Positions 33,817-44,179 are shown, counted from the stretch's first letter. The stretch is 64,000 nt of DNA from Mucilaginibacter tolerans (GCF_030519375.1 NZ_JAUMKB010000003.1:248001-312000); one strand, 5' to 3'. Numbers and translations are program-made. Notes: generated by a model from the letters alone, not told the origin.

Positions 33817-34154
33817 AAATGCCAGAGGTCTCTTCAAAGCCTAATACGAACTTTACCGCAAATTCAATCTCACGTATACAATTCCGGCAGTTATTCCCAC
33901 AGCCATTGGTGTAGTATTTCTGTACAGTCGCATAGTAAACCAGCACGCTTGTATAGTTTAAAATTTCCACATTAATATTTCATTCATATTTATATAAGCA
34001 ATTCGATATGAATTACTTATAGCACTTTATTATACTGATTAAAATTATCTTTTAGGCTGAAGGTGTCGCGCTTCAGGACAAAATCCGGCACGGCAATTAC
34101 AGCATTTTTATTTGGTGAACAATCATCTGAAAATTATCATAAAACCCACTCAAA
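33817..34154. other. Intergenic stretch with one small hairpin
   Basis: This 338-base gap has no convincing gene. CTGAAG (34057-34062) and CTTCAG (34071-34076) form a short stem with an 8-base loop ahead of the beta-barrel gene. No clear promoter was found. The frame on the plus strand to 33914 is an overrun of the deacetylase in another frame. Confidence 0.5.
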
Positions 34155-34709
34155 ATGAAAAAATTATTACTACTACCCCTGTTATTTGCCTTCTCATTGA
34201 TGGCAAATGCGCAATCGACAGATTATCATGCGTTTAAAGTAGATTTACAAGTAGGCTATGCTATACCAAGTGGCAGCAGTGGCAGCGGAGGCACAAAAGC
34301 AGGAGCAACTGTTACTATACAGCCGCATTATCGTGTTACCGACGATTTTGCCCTTGGGCTGCGATTTGAGGCAGCGGCTATTGGTTATGTGAACAAAACG
34401 GTGAGTACCGATACGAAAGTTTACCTGCTTACCTCTTATTTTTTCACAGCAGAATACTACCTGGTGCACAGTGGCTTCCGGCCATTCATAGGTGCAGGCG
34501 GCGGTCTGGTTAACCAGGAATCGGCACAGGCGGGAAGCGGATACAATGGTCTGGTTTCTGGAGGGGGCCGCTTTGGTGCATTCCCCGAGCTTGGTTTTGA
34601 ATATGGGCATCTTCGCGTTTCGGCTGATTATGACGCCATGGGAAAAGGCGCCGATTATTTCGCTTTTAAAATAGGCGCGTTCTTTGGTGGTGGTACCAAA
34701 AAGAAATAG
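34155..34709 (+). CDS. Outer-membrane beta-barrel protein, OmpX/PorT-like size
   Basis: A 184-residue protein with a signal peptide (about 20 residues, ending ANAQ) and alternating beta-strand pattern with aromatic girdle (for example FKVDLQVGYAIPSG, FALGLRFEAAAIG, FTAEYYLVHSGFRPFIGAGGG, and a final FKIGAFFGGGTKK). This is the pattern of a small eight-stranded outer-membrane barrel. The role is unknown; related proteins are adhesins, enzyme or lipid-binding barrels. It converges on the GluQ-like gene with a terminator between. Confidence 0.78.
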   Translation: MKKLLLLPLLFAFSLMANAQSTDYHAFKVDLQVGYAIPSGSSGSGGTKAGATVTIQPHYRVTDDFALGLRFEAAAIGYVNKTVSTDTKVYLLTSYFFTAEYYLVHSGFRPFIGAGGGLVNQESAQAGSGYNGLVSGGGRFGAFPELGFEYGHLRVSADYDAMGKGADYFAFKIGAFFGGGTKKK

Positions 34710-34787
34710 CTACCAGGTTCTGAATACGTTATAGGCTGAATTCTTCATTAGTTCTTTATAGCAAGTTCGGTTATTATTAACAACAAT

Positions 34788-34816
34788 GGCCCTTTGGAGA
34801 GAGGGCCTTATTTTTT
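34788..34816 (+). terminator. Hairpin terminator after the beta-barrel gene
   Basis: GGCCCT (34788-34793) pairs with AGGGCC (34802-34807) around an 8-base loop, followed by TTATTTTTT. A clean rho-independent form. Confidence 0.8.
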
Positions 34817-34835
34817 GTTCATGATAAAGTTAAAG

Positions 34836-35708
34836 TTATAAGTCTGAGCTTATGACACCTGCCAGCTCTTCCCAGCTATCAATACGGCGGTCAACACCAA
34901 GCATCCGTCCAATCATAGTGTAAATGTCTGATGGTTTTTTACCATTCTCGCGCAAATATTTAATTGAGGTTGAGCCGGCTGATTTTGAAAGTTTTTTGCC
35001 CGAAGCCTCCGTCAGCAATTGATGATGATAAAATCTTATTTGGTTAAACTTGTTTTCGCCCAATGCTAAAGCCAATTCATGTTGCGCAATTGTTGACGGC
35101 CACAAATCTTCCCCCCTGACGATCAAATCAATATTGTAATGAAGATCATCAACTACCGAAGCAAGCTGATATGAGGGTATCCCATCTCTTCTTCGGATAA
35201 TAAAGTTGTGCATTTCGGCAGGTAACTCGGCGCGTACTATTTCCCCGCTATAAGTTCTGATTTCTAACGCCCTGCCTGTTGTAATCAACCGCAAACTAGC
35301 ATTTTCAGCGTCTAAAGGAATCTGTTTCGCCTGGCAGGTACAGGATGCCGCTGTACGCATTTGCTGCCGGGAGCAGGTACAGGCATATACAATCCCCTTC
35401 TCGCATAATGTGCCGACAGCAGCATGGTATAACCTCATTCTATGCATTTGAGACCAGCTATTCTGGAATTCCTGAACATTTTGCGGGCCATTATCCCATG
35501 GTATCTCTAAATAATTAAGTGTATCGAATATATCCTCTAGATAACGGTTATTAATTCTTGCCTGATCCAGATCGTCTATCCTTAACAATACTTTGGCTTT
35601 GTTTTTCCTTGCCAAAGCGGAAGTAATAGCAAACGACAAGATATTGCCGATATGCAAAAATCCGCTGGGTGTGGGCGCAATACGCGTGTTATTGACCGGA
35701 TTAATCAC
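34836..35708 (-). CDS. gluQ: Glutamyl-Q tRNA(Asp) synthetase-like protein
   Basis: A 290-residue truncated glutamyl-tRNA-synthetase-like enzyme with the HIGH-type motif GFLHIGN (about 17-23) and the KMSKS-type KKLSKSAG. There are zinc-type CxC motifs (ACTCSRQ and SCTCQA). The anticodon-binding domain of a full GluRS is absent, which fits GluQ enzymes that glutamylate queuosine in tRNA(Asp). It uses a GTG start at 35708; no ATG lies near. The role as tRNA modifier is inferred from length and motifs. Confidence 0.78.
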   Translation of the reverse strand: MINPVNNTRIAPTPSGFLHIGNILSFAITSALARKNKAKVLLRIDDLDQARINNRYLEDIFDTLNYLEIPWDNGPQNVQEFQNSWSQMHRMRLYHAAVGTLCEKGIVYACTCSRQQMRTAASCTCQAKQIPLDAENASLRLITTGRALEIRTYSGEIVRAELPAEMHNFIIRRRDGIPSYQLASVVDDLHYNIDLIVRGEDLWPSTIAQHELALALGENKFNQIRFYHHQLLTEASGKKLSKSAGSTSIKYLRENGKKPSDIYTMIGRMLGVDRRIDSWEELAGVISSDL

Positions 35709-35764
35709 TATTTATTGGCTGCCTTAATCAAGGCAAAATACAATAAGCGGTCGACCTTTACAAT

Positions 35765-35791
35765 AAAACCCCGGCGATTACACCAGGGTTC
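35765..35791 (-). terminator. Possible terminator of the giant surface protein gene
   Basis: On the minus strand AACCCTGG pairs with CCGGGGTT around about 10 bases, followed by TTTTATTG. It lies 33 bases after the stop at 35824. One bulge and a short T run make it moderately certain. Confidence 0.5.
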
Positions 35792-35823
35792 TTGCAACAA
35801 AGTAGAGACGATATAAAGTTTTG

Positions 35824-38800
35824 TTAAAGTTTCACGAAGGTGGCTTGCCCAACCAGGCTGTTATCACTCTGATTCAACACCTGAACAATATAGGAACCCG
35901 GCATCAGGCTGCTAACATCTGTTTGCCAGTTTGGATTAGTAGTAGACAACGTTTTTATCACAACACCCGATGTACTCACAATTTTAACGGAATAACTATT
36001 AGTCACTGTTGGCGGTGTAGTAAATGATGAACTTATCAATTGGCTACCTGCTGAACTTGTATTTTTAATCTTTGAAATGATCAGGTTAAGCGTGCCATTG
36101 GTTGGGTTGGGATAAACGGTCAGATTACCATTCAGGCCGCCTGTATACACCAATGCAACTGCATTTGAATAGCTAATATTTCCGTTCAGGTCTTCGATCT
36201 TCAAGCGGTATATATTTTCACCAATTGAATAAGACCTGTCGAGGAAGCTATAGCTGCCTTGTGCATTGGAGGTATTACTATAGATGATACTATAATTTGC
36301 TCCACCATCTGTGCTTCTTTCCAGCGTAAAATGGGTATAGTTTTGCTCGTTTGTTGTAGTCCATTGCAGCTGTGATCCATTTGACGATTTATTACCTGTA
36401 AAATTTGCCAACTTAACTTGTAATGAATCATTTTGCCTGATCAACAATTGGAAGCGGTCTTTCCCAAAGCTATTGGTATCTGAGCTAATAGCGAAAGAAT
36501 ACAGCGGAGTTTTCCGCATATCCACAGAATCCTTATTATATTTATCAATCAACCATATTTCATAAACAGGTGCCACCCCTTCGAGTTCAGTTAGCTGCAA
36601 GGTGTAGTTTCCCGCAGTACGCGCTGATGCGTACAATGGAATTACCCTCTGGTTTAATCCTGGCAAAGGCATTTTATTTATGCTTACCCGCACACTATCG
36701 CTTGTATAGCTGGCCAAACTTACTTTTCCGTTACCTGCTTTGTATTCTGCGTCTTCATTGTCAATAAATTGAGGTTTGTAAGAGGCACTGAAGCCGACAT
36801 AAATATCATCAGTATTGATACTATCCTGTGCAACGGCCATTTGTAAACGCAGGTGTTCGTCCACCGGAATTTGAGCTGCATTTAAACCAGCCTGCGTATC
36901 CATAAACAGATTTAAACCCGTACTTTGGTTTACCGTTTTTGCTGATTCATTAAATATCAGCTGTGGATTGCTGGAATTGTTAGCCACCACAAAAAAGCCC
37001 TGACCACTAACTATTGTTCTGCGGCCGTGATTTGTATAAGCCCCGCCTTTCTGATAACTATCATAATTTTGAGTAGCCGGATTAAACTCATATATCGTTG
37101 TACCTACATTATATCCATATATCCCGCTGGTGGTTGAAGAAGCGTTAAACTGCTCCCAATCAATTGAACTTGCATAGGGATTACCTACCAAGGTAAAACC
37201 ACGAACAAGGTAGTTCGTTCCTGTACCGGAACCCGTATAGTTTAAATAAGCCGACGATGGCGTATACCAATCGTGTACAACGACCTGCCCCTGATTTAAT
37301 GTTCCGGTCGCAGTCATGGTAACTGTTACAGGAACATAACTGGCCACAGTTTCAGTAGCTACTGAAGCCGATGCTCTGTTACCTCTAAAGAAGAAAAGAA
37401 AACCATTACCAACAGGTATTGAGTATGTTCCCGAACCAACTGAACCAGTCAGCAGATAATTGTAAGAAGGCGTGTTATTTATAGCATTAATTCCCAAAAA
37501 GTTTCCACTGGTAAACGAGGTTCTTGACGGGGTGATATCTTCCCGGAACAAATAAATTGTAGGGTTCCCGACTTTATCGAAGCCACCGCCGGCAGCACCT
37601 GTCAGATACATACTGTTTTGCAAATAGTTTAAACTGAAAACATTATTCGAACTAACGGTAGCTGTATATACTGGTGAAGAACCTACACGATAACCGCGAT
37701 AACCCGAGCCCCCGGTTAAATAACGTTGCACGTTAACATTACCAGTAATGCTCGGACCTGATATAGCGGCTACAGAACCTGAGCCAGTAGCGTCTGAGTT
37801 TATTGTCAGATTACCGTTTGCTGCCAAAATAGTCGCTGCGTTGCTTCCGCTCATAGTTAGGACACCCGAACTGGCAACATTAAAGCCACCGCTGGTCATT
37901 GTTTTGGTTCCCGCGCCACTAAATGTGACATAGTAGAATGTCGTTCCATTACCCGATCCTCCCGCTAAACTTTGGGTAGTTCCATTAAAATTCACAGTCG
38001 GACTGCTTAAGGATAAATAATTTGAGCCATCATTGGCCATTGTATTGGTAAAATCGCCGGCTATATTTAGGTTACCTGATAATGCAGTCTTTATACCTGT
38101 TCCTGAAAACGAGATATTCTGATAACTTATACCCGAAGATAATCCTGTAATGCTTGCCGAGGTATAAACTGTTTGCGCTGCCCCTGAATATTGTATTGTA
38201 GTACCCGTATTATTAAATGTAACCACATTTGTACCGGTAGATGAGAGACCCGACAAGGCAGTTGTATTGGCAAGCTGTAAAGTAGCAGTAGTTGAAGGCA
38301 CAACCAGGAAACTTGAGGTGGTGCCTGCTGTGTTGGTGGTTTGAATAGCACCTGTAACCGCGGCTGTACCTGCTGTTAATTTAAATGTTGAATTAAATAA
38401 AGCCGATCCCGAGTTTGATGAGGTCAACGAAATATTTCCTGATACATTTAAATTGGTAACTGATGAAGATAAAGTGCTGGTATACGAACTGGCCAGTGTA
38501 GTATTAGAGATAACGCTGATGCTGCCTGCATTTATGGTACCGGCGCCTGATAATGTAGTTGTATAAGCTGAGCCCGAGTTAGCGTCGCTCTGATAAGTTA
38601 TCGCGCCTGACACGTTTAAAATACTTCCACTATTTACAACTACACCTGCTGCCTGTCCCCCGGTATTACCAAACTGTATAGAGCCCACATTTACTGTGCC
38701 TGCCGAAGCTAATATATTTGGAAAATTAGTAAATGATTTGTTCACACCGATTAACGCCTGGTCAGTACTTGAAGGAACTGTACCAGACAACCAGTTGGAG

Positions 38801-41800
38801 CCGGTATTCCAGTTGGAGCTTGTTGTACCAAGCCAGTCGAATGAACTATAGCACGATAATGTAACGGTAGTACTTCCGCTGCCCGTAATGTTGTAAGCAG
38901 TAATAGTATACGTGGTAGGTGAAAAGGTAACGGTTGGAGTTCCTGATATGACACCTGTACTGATATTAAATGATAAGCCGGCGGGTAATGGGGAGCTTAT
39001 ATGATAACCGCCAGATGCTGCATATTTTTTAACTGTGTTATTGGTATAATCCGATATAAACAGGTTTCCATTCGCATCGGCCACAAAACCTTCCACATCG
39101 GTAAGCCCGGTGATCGTGTTCAACAAAACACCTCCTGAACTATATATTCTAACTTGATTATTGTGTGAATCGGCCACAAACACGTTACCCGATCCATCAA
39201 TTGAGATGGCCAGCGGATCATTGTATCCACTACTAAATACACCAATATAAGAACCTGTCGGGCTATACTCAGTTACGTTACCCAAACTATTTGGTGTGGA
39301 AAAATTGGTAGCACGATTCAAAACATAAATGTTTCCCGATGCGTCAATGGCTACACCATCAGCTTGGTTCATGCCGGTAGTGGGCAAAGTAAGCAAGAGG
39401 GACCCGCTGGAACTGTATTTCGTAACTGAACTTACGTTTGTGCCGGTATTATATGTAGCTATATAAATATTGTTAGATGCGTCGATAGCAATGCCAAGCG
39501 GGTGACCAAGGCCGGAAGCAATAGTACCCAGGGAAGTGCCACTTGAACTAAATTTGTATATTGCCCCGTTACCGGTATCCATCACGTAAGCGTTTCCCGA
39601 TGAATCGAATACAATACCGCAGGGGTTATTAAAACCAAAGCCCGATGCAAATTTGCCAATGTATGTACCACTGGAGTTATATTCGCTGATCGTACCGTTA
39701 TTATAGTTACACACATAAATATTCCCCGATGCATCGATTGCCATCAAACTTGGGCCACTTAATGTAGCGCCGGTTAATGAGGTGCCTGTTGATGAATAAG
39801 AATACCCAGTAACTGCACCGCCGGTATTATTTGGTGTTAACGACGTGATAGTCTGGTTCAACGGATATGCATTTGTTGATGGGCTGTAGCTAATCACAGG
39901 TGCATGCGGGCTAACGGTGATAATCAGGGATGTGCTTGACGATCCTTGTGCATTCGTAGCTTTTATGGTAAATGTAGTGGTTGCGAAAGTTACTGTTGGC
40001 GTACCGGAAATTGTTCCTGTACTGGTATCAAATGATAAACCCGTAGGTAGAGTACCGCTGGTTATTGAAAAACTTGATGCCGCACCGCCGATATTAGTAG
40101 GTGTCGCAGGAGTGATTGTTGAACCAACAGAATAAGTAACTGTCGATGGCGAATAAGTGATTGACGGTGCAAGGCTGTTAACAGTTATAGTAACTGTCGT
40201 AGTTGCACTGCCCGAAACGTTGGTTGCGGTAATAGTATATGTTTTTGATGTTGATGCAGCTGTTGGCGTACCAGATATAGCCCCTGTGCTGGTATTAAAA
40301 GATAGTCCTGAAGGCAGTGGTGAACTTATGGACCAACTGGATGCCGAACCTCCGGTATTAGCTGGAGTTAATGAACTGATCGTTGTACCTACTGTATAAG
40401 TATTAGTTGACGGTGTATAGCTGATCACCGGTGCCTGGGCATTAACTGATATAGTTATAGTGGTGGTCGAGCTGCCTACCGTATTGGTAGCAGTAATCGT
40501 ATAGGTTGTTGCGGCAGATGATGCAGTTGGTGTACCTGATATAATACCTGTAGTAGTATCAAATGATAAACCGGCTGGAAGGCCGGGGCTGATTGACCAG
40601 CTTGCCGCCGCTCCTCCGCTGTTGGTTGGCACCCAGTTGGTTATCGCTCCACCTACTGTATAAGTGTTACCCGAAGGTGAATAACTAATATTTGGCGGCA
40701 TCGGATTGACGCAGGTAATAGATATAGTAGTAGTTCCTACACCACCATCATTATCAGCAGAAATAGTATAAGTAGTTGTTGCTGAAACTGCTGTTGGCGT
40801 ACCTGTAATTGCACCCGTGGTTGTATTAAATATTAAACCGGATGGCAATGAAGGGCCAATTGACCAGCTGGTAGAAGAACCTCCAGTATTTGTCGGCGTC
40901 CATGTCGTAATTGCAGAACCTACCAGAAAATTATTTGATGATGGGGTATAGCTGATAACTGGTGCGTTGGGGTTAACCGTGATTTTAATGGTTGCGCTGC
41001 TACTGCCACCTCCATTCGTTGCTGTAATGGTATAAGTAGTTATCGTTGACAGAGCAGTTGGTGTACCAGATATTGTACCAGTCGTTATGTCAAATGATAA
41101 CCCGGCGGGCAATGCCGGAGTTATAGACCAGCTTGTGGCTGCTCCCCCGGTATTTGCAGGGCTCCAGTTTGTGATTGCCGTATTGATCACATAAATATTT
41201 GCCGATGGTGTATAGCTGATAGCAGGCGGCTGCGGAGTGATCGTTATAGTAACGGTTGTTGTAGCACTACCAGTTACGTTTGTTGCTGTAACGGTATATG
41301 TCGCAGTAGCTGTTACTATCGTGGGTGTACCTGAAATAATACCTGTGGTTGTATCGAATGATAAGCCTGCAGGTAATGTAGGGCTTACTGACCAGCTTGC
41401 CGCGGCTCCGCCTGTATTGGTTGGCGTCAGCGAAGTGATTGCCGTATTTACTGTATATACATTTGTTGAGGGACTGTAACTAATTACAGGCAATGCAGGA
41501 TTTACTGTTATCGTTAAAGTCGCGCTGCCGCTGCCACCTGCATTAGTAGCCGTAACAGTATAAGTAGCAGTAGCCGCTACAGCGGTTGGAGTGCCCGATA
41601 TAACACCCGTACTGGTATTTAACGACAAGCCTGCCGGTAGCGAAGGACTCACCGAATAGCTTACTACAGTACCACCCGTATTGGTTGGTGTTAAAGCGCT
41701 GATAGCCGTACCAACGACATAAGTATTTGTTGATGGGCTATAACTGATACTTGGTGGTACCGGATTGTTACAGGTTATATTGATGTTGGAGCTGCTGCTT

Positions 41801-42906
41801 CCGGTTACATTCGTAGCTGTAACCGTATAAATTGTGAAAAAAGACTGTGCCGTTGGTGTACCCGAAATAACACCGGTAGAGGTATTAAATGATAATCCTG
41901 CCGATAATGCCGGGCTGATCGACCAGCTTGTTGCTGCCCCGCCTGTATTGGTAGGAGTCCAGGATGAAATAGCTGTACCAACAGTATATACATTTGAAGC
42001 CGGGCTGTAACTGATATTCGGAGCCTGAGGATTTACTGTGATACTAATTGTAGTATTACCGCTACCTGTTATATTGGTGGCAGTAACAGTATAAGTAGCC
42101 GTTGACGAAATGGCCGTTGGCGTACCTGTTATCGCACCTGTACTGGTATTAAATGATAAACCTGTAGGCAATGAAGGACTTATTGACCAACCGGTAGCTG
42201 CACCGCCCGAGTTAGAGGGCGTCCATGTACTAATTGTAGTGCCAACTACAAATGTATTTGAAGATGGGCTGTAGCTTGGTGCCGGCGCAAACGGATTAAC
42301 AGCAATCGACATAGTGGTGGTAGCTGCAATACCACTTCCGTAATCTGCTGTAACGGTATAGCTTGTCGTTGAACTTATTGCAAGTGGTGTGCCCGATATA
42401 ACACCGGTAGAAGGGCTGATAGCCAACCCGGTAGGCAGTGTCGGAGCAATTGAGTAGGTTGGTGATCCTCCTCCTGTATTAGTTGGCGTTAAAGGCGAGA
42501 TCAGAGACGAGATTATAAAAGTAAAAGGCGATCCCGTATAACTAATATTTTCGCGCGTTACGGTCAATGTATAGGTGACTGGCGAATAACCTGCCCTTGA
42601 AACCACAATACTAATCGAGTTACTGCCTGCACTTAAAGCAATCGCCCCTGAGGCAGAACCACTGGCAACAGTAGTTCCATTTATTTTTATTGTTGATCCG
42701 GAAACTGTTTGTGTAGGAGTAACCGTTATTGAGCTTGTTGAACTGCTTTCAAGAACTGTATAGTTTATGGTACCGCTTGTAAAAGTTGGAGATAATGAAC
42801 CTGCACTAAGCGAAAGACCAGCAAGCGTTGCGTTAGCCGCCATCGCCATAGAAGATGACAGGATCAATACAAGCGCTGTAACAAAAAATAGTAACCTTTT
42901 TACCAT
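35824..42906 (-). CDS. Giant T9SS-secreted surface protein with He_PIG array and NHL propeller
   Basis: A 2360-residue protein. Order: signal peptide (1-24), a cadherin-like beta-sandwich (about 25-118), eleven He_PIG immunoglobulin-like modules of about 85 residues from residue 121, an NHL-repeat region (about 1031-1300) lying inside module 11, the second half of that module, a region with NWNTGSNWLSG and autotransporter-like repeats (about 1360-1780), a further beta-rich part and a type IX sorting domain from about 2263 (VYPNPTNGTLNLII), ending QATFVKL. Modules share NTGGAA..WSISP.LPAGLSF and TG.ISGTPTA words. The C-terminal domain predicts export through PorSS and anchoring to the cell surface. 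Role likely adhesion or polymer binding; unproven. Confidence 0.9.
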   Translation of the reverse strand: MVKRLLFFVTALVLILSSSMAMAANATLAGLSLSAGSLSPTFTSGTINYTVLESSSTSSITVTPTQTVSGSTIKINGTTVASGSASGAIALSAGSNSISIVVSRAGYSPVTYTLTVTRENISYTGSPFTFIISSLISPLTPTNTGGGSPTYSIAPTLPTGLAISPSTGVISGTPLAISSTTSYTVTADYGSGIAATTTMSIAVNPFAPAPSYSPSSNTFVVGTTISTWTPSNSGGAATGWSISPSLPTGLSFNTSTGAITGTPTAISSTATYTVTATNITGSGNTTISITVNPQAPNISYSPASNVYTVGTAISSWTPTNTGGAATSWSISPALSAGLSFNTSTGVISGTPTAQSFFTIYTVTATNVTGSSSSNINITCNNPVPPSISYSPSTNTYVVGTAISALTPTNTGGTVVSYSVSPSLPAGLSLNTSTGVISGTPTAVAATATYTVTATNAGGSGSATLTITVNPALPVISYSPSTNVYTVNTAITSLTPTNTGGAAASWSVSPTLPAGLSFDTTTGIISGTPTIVTATATYTVTATNVTGSATTTVTITITPQPPAISYTPSANIYVINTAITNWSPANTGGAATSWSITPALPAGLSFDITTGTISGTPTALSTITTYTITATNGGGSSSATIKITVNPNAPVISYTPSSNNFLVGSAITTWTPTNTGGSSTSWSIGPSLPSGLIFNTTTGAITGTPTAVSATTTYTISADNDGGVGTTTISITCVNPMPPNISYSPSGNTYTVGGAITNWVPTNSGGAAASWSISPGLPAGLSFDTTTGIISGTPTASSAATTYTITATNTVGSSTTTITISVNAQAPVISYTPSTNTYTVGTTISSLTPANTGGSASSWSISSPLPSGLSFNTSTGAISGTPTAASTSKTYTITATNVSGSATTTVTITVNSLAPSITYSPSTVTYSVGSTITPATPTNIGGAASSFSITSGTLPTGLSFDTSTGTISGTPTVTFATTTFTIKATNAQGSSSTSLIITVSPHAPVISYSPSTNAYPLNQTITSLTPNNTGGAVTGYSYSSTGTSLTGATLSGPSLMAIDASGNIYVCNYNNGTISEYNSSGTYIGKFASGFGFNNPCGIVFDSSGNAYVMDTGNGAIYKFSSSGTSLGTIASGLGHPLGIAIDASNNIYIATYNTGTNVSSVTKYSSSGSLLLTLPTTGMNQADGVAIDASGNIYVLNRATNFSTPNSLGNVTEYSPTGSYIGVFSSGYNDPLAISIDGSGNVFVADSHNNQVRIYSSGGVLLNTITGLTDVEGFVADANGNLFISDYTNNTVKKYAASGGYHISSPLPAGLSFNISTGVISGTPTVTFSPTTYTITAYNITGSGSTTVTLSCYSSFDWLGTTSSNWNTGSNWLSGTVPSSTDQALIGVNKSFTNFPNILASAGTVNVGSIQFGNTGGQAAGVVVNSGSILNVSGAITYQSDANSGSAYTTTLSGAGTINAGSISVISNTTLASSYTSTLSSSVTNLNVSGNISLTSSNSGSALFNSTFKLTAGTAAVTGAIQTTNTAGTTSSFLVVPSTTATLQLANTTALSGLSSTGTNVVTFNNTGTTIQYSGAAQTVYTSASITGLSSGISYQNISFSGTGIKTALSGNLNIAGDFTNTMANDGSNYLSLSSPTVNFNGTTQSLAGGSGNGTTFYYVTFSGAGTKTMTSGGFNVASSGVLTMSGSNAATILAANGNLTINSDATGSGSVAAISGPSITGNVNVQRYLTGGSGYRGYRVGSSPVYTATVSSNNVFSLNYLQNSMYLTGAAGGGFDKVGNPTIYLFREDITPSRTSFTSGNFLGINAINNTPSYNYLLTGSVGSGTYSIPVGNGFLFFFRGNRASASVATETVASYVPVTVTMTATGTLNQGQVVVHDWYTPSSAYLNYTGSGTGTNYLVRGFTLVGNPYASSIDWEQFNASSTTSGIYGYNVGTTIYEFNPATQNYDSYQKGGAYTNHGRRTIVSGQGFFVVANNSSNPQLIFNESAKTVNQSTGLNLFMDTQAGLNAAQIPVDEHLRLQMAVAQDSINTDDIYVGFSASYKPQFIDNEDAEYKAGNGKVSLASYTSDSVRVSINKMPLPGLNQRVIPLYASARTAGNYTLQLTELEGVAPVYEIWLIDKYNKDSVDMRKTPLYSFAISSDTNSFGKDRFQLLIRQNDSLQVKLANFTGNKSSNGSQLQWTTTNEQNYTHFTLERSTDGGANYSIIYSNTSNAQGSYSFLDRSYSIGENIYRLKIEDLNGNISYSNAVALVYTGGLNGNLTVYPNPTNGTLNLIISKIKNTSSAGSQLISSSFTTPPTVTNSYSVKIVSTSGVVIKTLSTTNPNWQTDVSSLMPGSYIVQVLNQSDNSLVGQATFVKL
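38995..39905 (-). repeat. NHL-repeat propeller nested in the eleventh He_PIG module
   Basis: Within the giant gene, about 39025-39800 encodes repeated ASGNIYV(A/C)D-type NHL units (for example MAIDASGNIYVCNYNNG and GIVFDSSGNAYVMDTGNG). On the N-terminal side the sequence is the first half of an He_PIG module (NTGGAVTG) and on the C-terminal side the second half (HISSPLPAGLSF). So the propeller interrupts one module instead of following it. The boundaries are read from the module pattern. Confidence 0.75.
39905..42570 (-). repeat. Ten tandem He_PIG modules (about 255 bases each)
   Basis: The DNA repeats in units of about 255 bases, encoding near-identical WSISP.LPAGLSFNTSTG.ISGTPTA units. Copies differ by substitutions and small shifts. 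Tandem arrays of this kind can expand or contract by recombination, so length may vary between strains. Confidence 0.85.
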
Positions 42907-43405
42907 GATAAACTTTGCAACGGTAATCTCATCAATTGATGGAATACCGGGTTTATGTTGATTTAATTTAATAAACAGTGCGTAGCAATCCTTTTCATAC
43001 TGTGACAGCTATTCACTGAGTTTAATCCACAAAAATGTTCAGAGGCAGATAGTTTTATTTGCCCGGGAAACAATTCCCGGAGGCTTTTTTTCGGAATACT
43101 ATACCCACAAAAATCTCTAATGGTATCTTGGGGGTACACAGCATTTAACAATAAATAAAGAAAGGGTAATAACCCGTTCATCTGTTCATTAGTTAGAATG
43201 AAAGCCTTTTAAACGGTTTTTGTACGTTTTCTTGAAATAAATGTTTCAACTTTTAAAGCCGATGAGCAAGAACATTACAAGTGAATAAACTATTATGAAA
43301 ATAACTTTCACATTATTTCAATATGGCGGTATTGTTAACTGTTGGTTACCAAAATGCACCTATGGTTCCCTTGTTTAATTTAATTTTGATTGATAATTTC
43401 CATCA
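42907..43405. other. Intergenic stretch with one strong hairpin
   Basis: This 499-base gap between the giant gene and the phosphatase gene holds no convincing gene. A hairpin CCGGGAA (43063-43069) with TTCCCGG (43074-43080) has a four-base loop and a T run on the plus strand from 43085. On the minus strand it lies in the 5' region of the giant gene. No clear promoter box matching TAnnTTTG was found here. Confidence 0.5.
43062..43092 (+). terminator. Hairpin with T tract upstream of the giant gene
   Basis: CCGGGAA (43063-43069) and TTCCCGG (43074-43080) form a seven-base perfect stem with an ACAA loop, followed by AGGC and a T run. The T run is on the plus strand, where no gene lies upstream, so it may instead be part of the minus-strand leader. 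Confidence 0.45.
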
Positions 43406-44179
43406 TTACCAATCCATCCGGGGTGATGTAGAGCTGTCGTTATTCAATTTCAGCAGATATAACGAGTAATTGTCTTTGGTGACATCGCTGCAATACTCCA
43501 TAAATAAACCTCTTTTATTACTAGCATGGCTTAGGGTGATCTCCCGCAAACGGTCGTCATTAATTTGCTCAAGTACACCATCTGTACAGAGCATAATATA
43601 ATCTTCTTCACGTGCGTCCTTTATAATATGGGTTTCTATTTCAGAGGTACTTCCTGTAGCGCTCAAAGCCCTGGTGATAACGTTACGCAGTGGGAGGATA
43701 CGTGCTTCTTCTTCTGTTATTTCGCCATGCCTTACCAGGTTCTCAACCAGTGAATGATCCGCAGAACGCCATATCACTTCTCCTTTGCGCAAATGATAAA
43801 TCCTGCTGTCGCCACACCAGGCTATTGATACGTTATTCTCAGTCAGATAAGCTAAAGTAAGTGTAGTACTCATCTTCTGGGCCTCAGGATGCTGAACTGC
43901 ATAATTGCGCATCTGCTGTAAAACATGCGACTGTGCCGCGCGGACATAAGTATCAGACAATGCGCCACTTGGAGGAACATTTTGGTCAAAAAAAGCTGCA
44001 AACTCTTCACAGGCGATACGACTTGCCTCTTCGCCCATTTTTTCGCCCCCAACCCCGTCACATACAATAAACAGTTTATCAGAAACAGTGGCTTTACCAG
44101 CCGCCGGATAAATTGAATCCTCAAGTTTTGGCCTCTGACCTATTTCATTGAGGTATGTAATTTGCGCTATACTGATCAT
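43406..44179 (-). CDS. PP2C-family Ser/Thr protein phosphatase
   Basis: A 257-residue PPM-type phosphatase. The metal and catalytic motifs are in order: QRPKLEDS, VCDGVGGEKMGEEAS, IAWCGDSRIYH and LCTDGVLEQI, each with the aspartates that bind two metals. It would reverse phosphorylation by Hanks-type kinases, but no kinase gene is adjacent. It has no membrane segment and no extra domain. Complete. Confidence 0.92.
   Translation of the reverse strand: MISIAQITYLNEIGQRPKLEDSIYPAAGKATVSDKLFIVCDGVGGEKMGEEASRIACEEFAAFFDQNVPPSGALSDTYVRAAQSHVLQQMRNYAVQHPEAQKMSTTLTLAYLTENNVSIAWCGDSRIYHLRKGEVIWRSADHSLVENLVRHGEITEEEARILPLRNVITRALSATGSTSEIETHIIKDAREEDYIMLCTDGVLEQINDDRLREITLSHASNKRGLFMEYCSDVTKDNYSLYLLKLNNDSSTSPRMDW

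Noticed and set aside
33585..33914. 109-aa plus-strand ORF overlapping the PIG-L gene
   Set aside because: It is the same region in another frame; the PIG-L frame has the domain.
34245..34610. 121-aa minus-strand ORF over the beta-barrel gene
   Set aside because: No domain; the plus frame has a signal peptide and strand pattern.
39917..41479. ORFs on the plus strand inside the giant gene
   Set aside because: Mirror translations of the repetitive He_PIG modules; repeat bias creates open frames.
42963..43181. 72-aa ORF upstream of the giant gene
   Set aside because: No family, no clear ribosome binding site and it covers a hairpin; likely chance.
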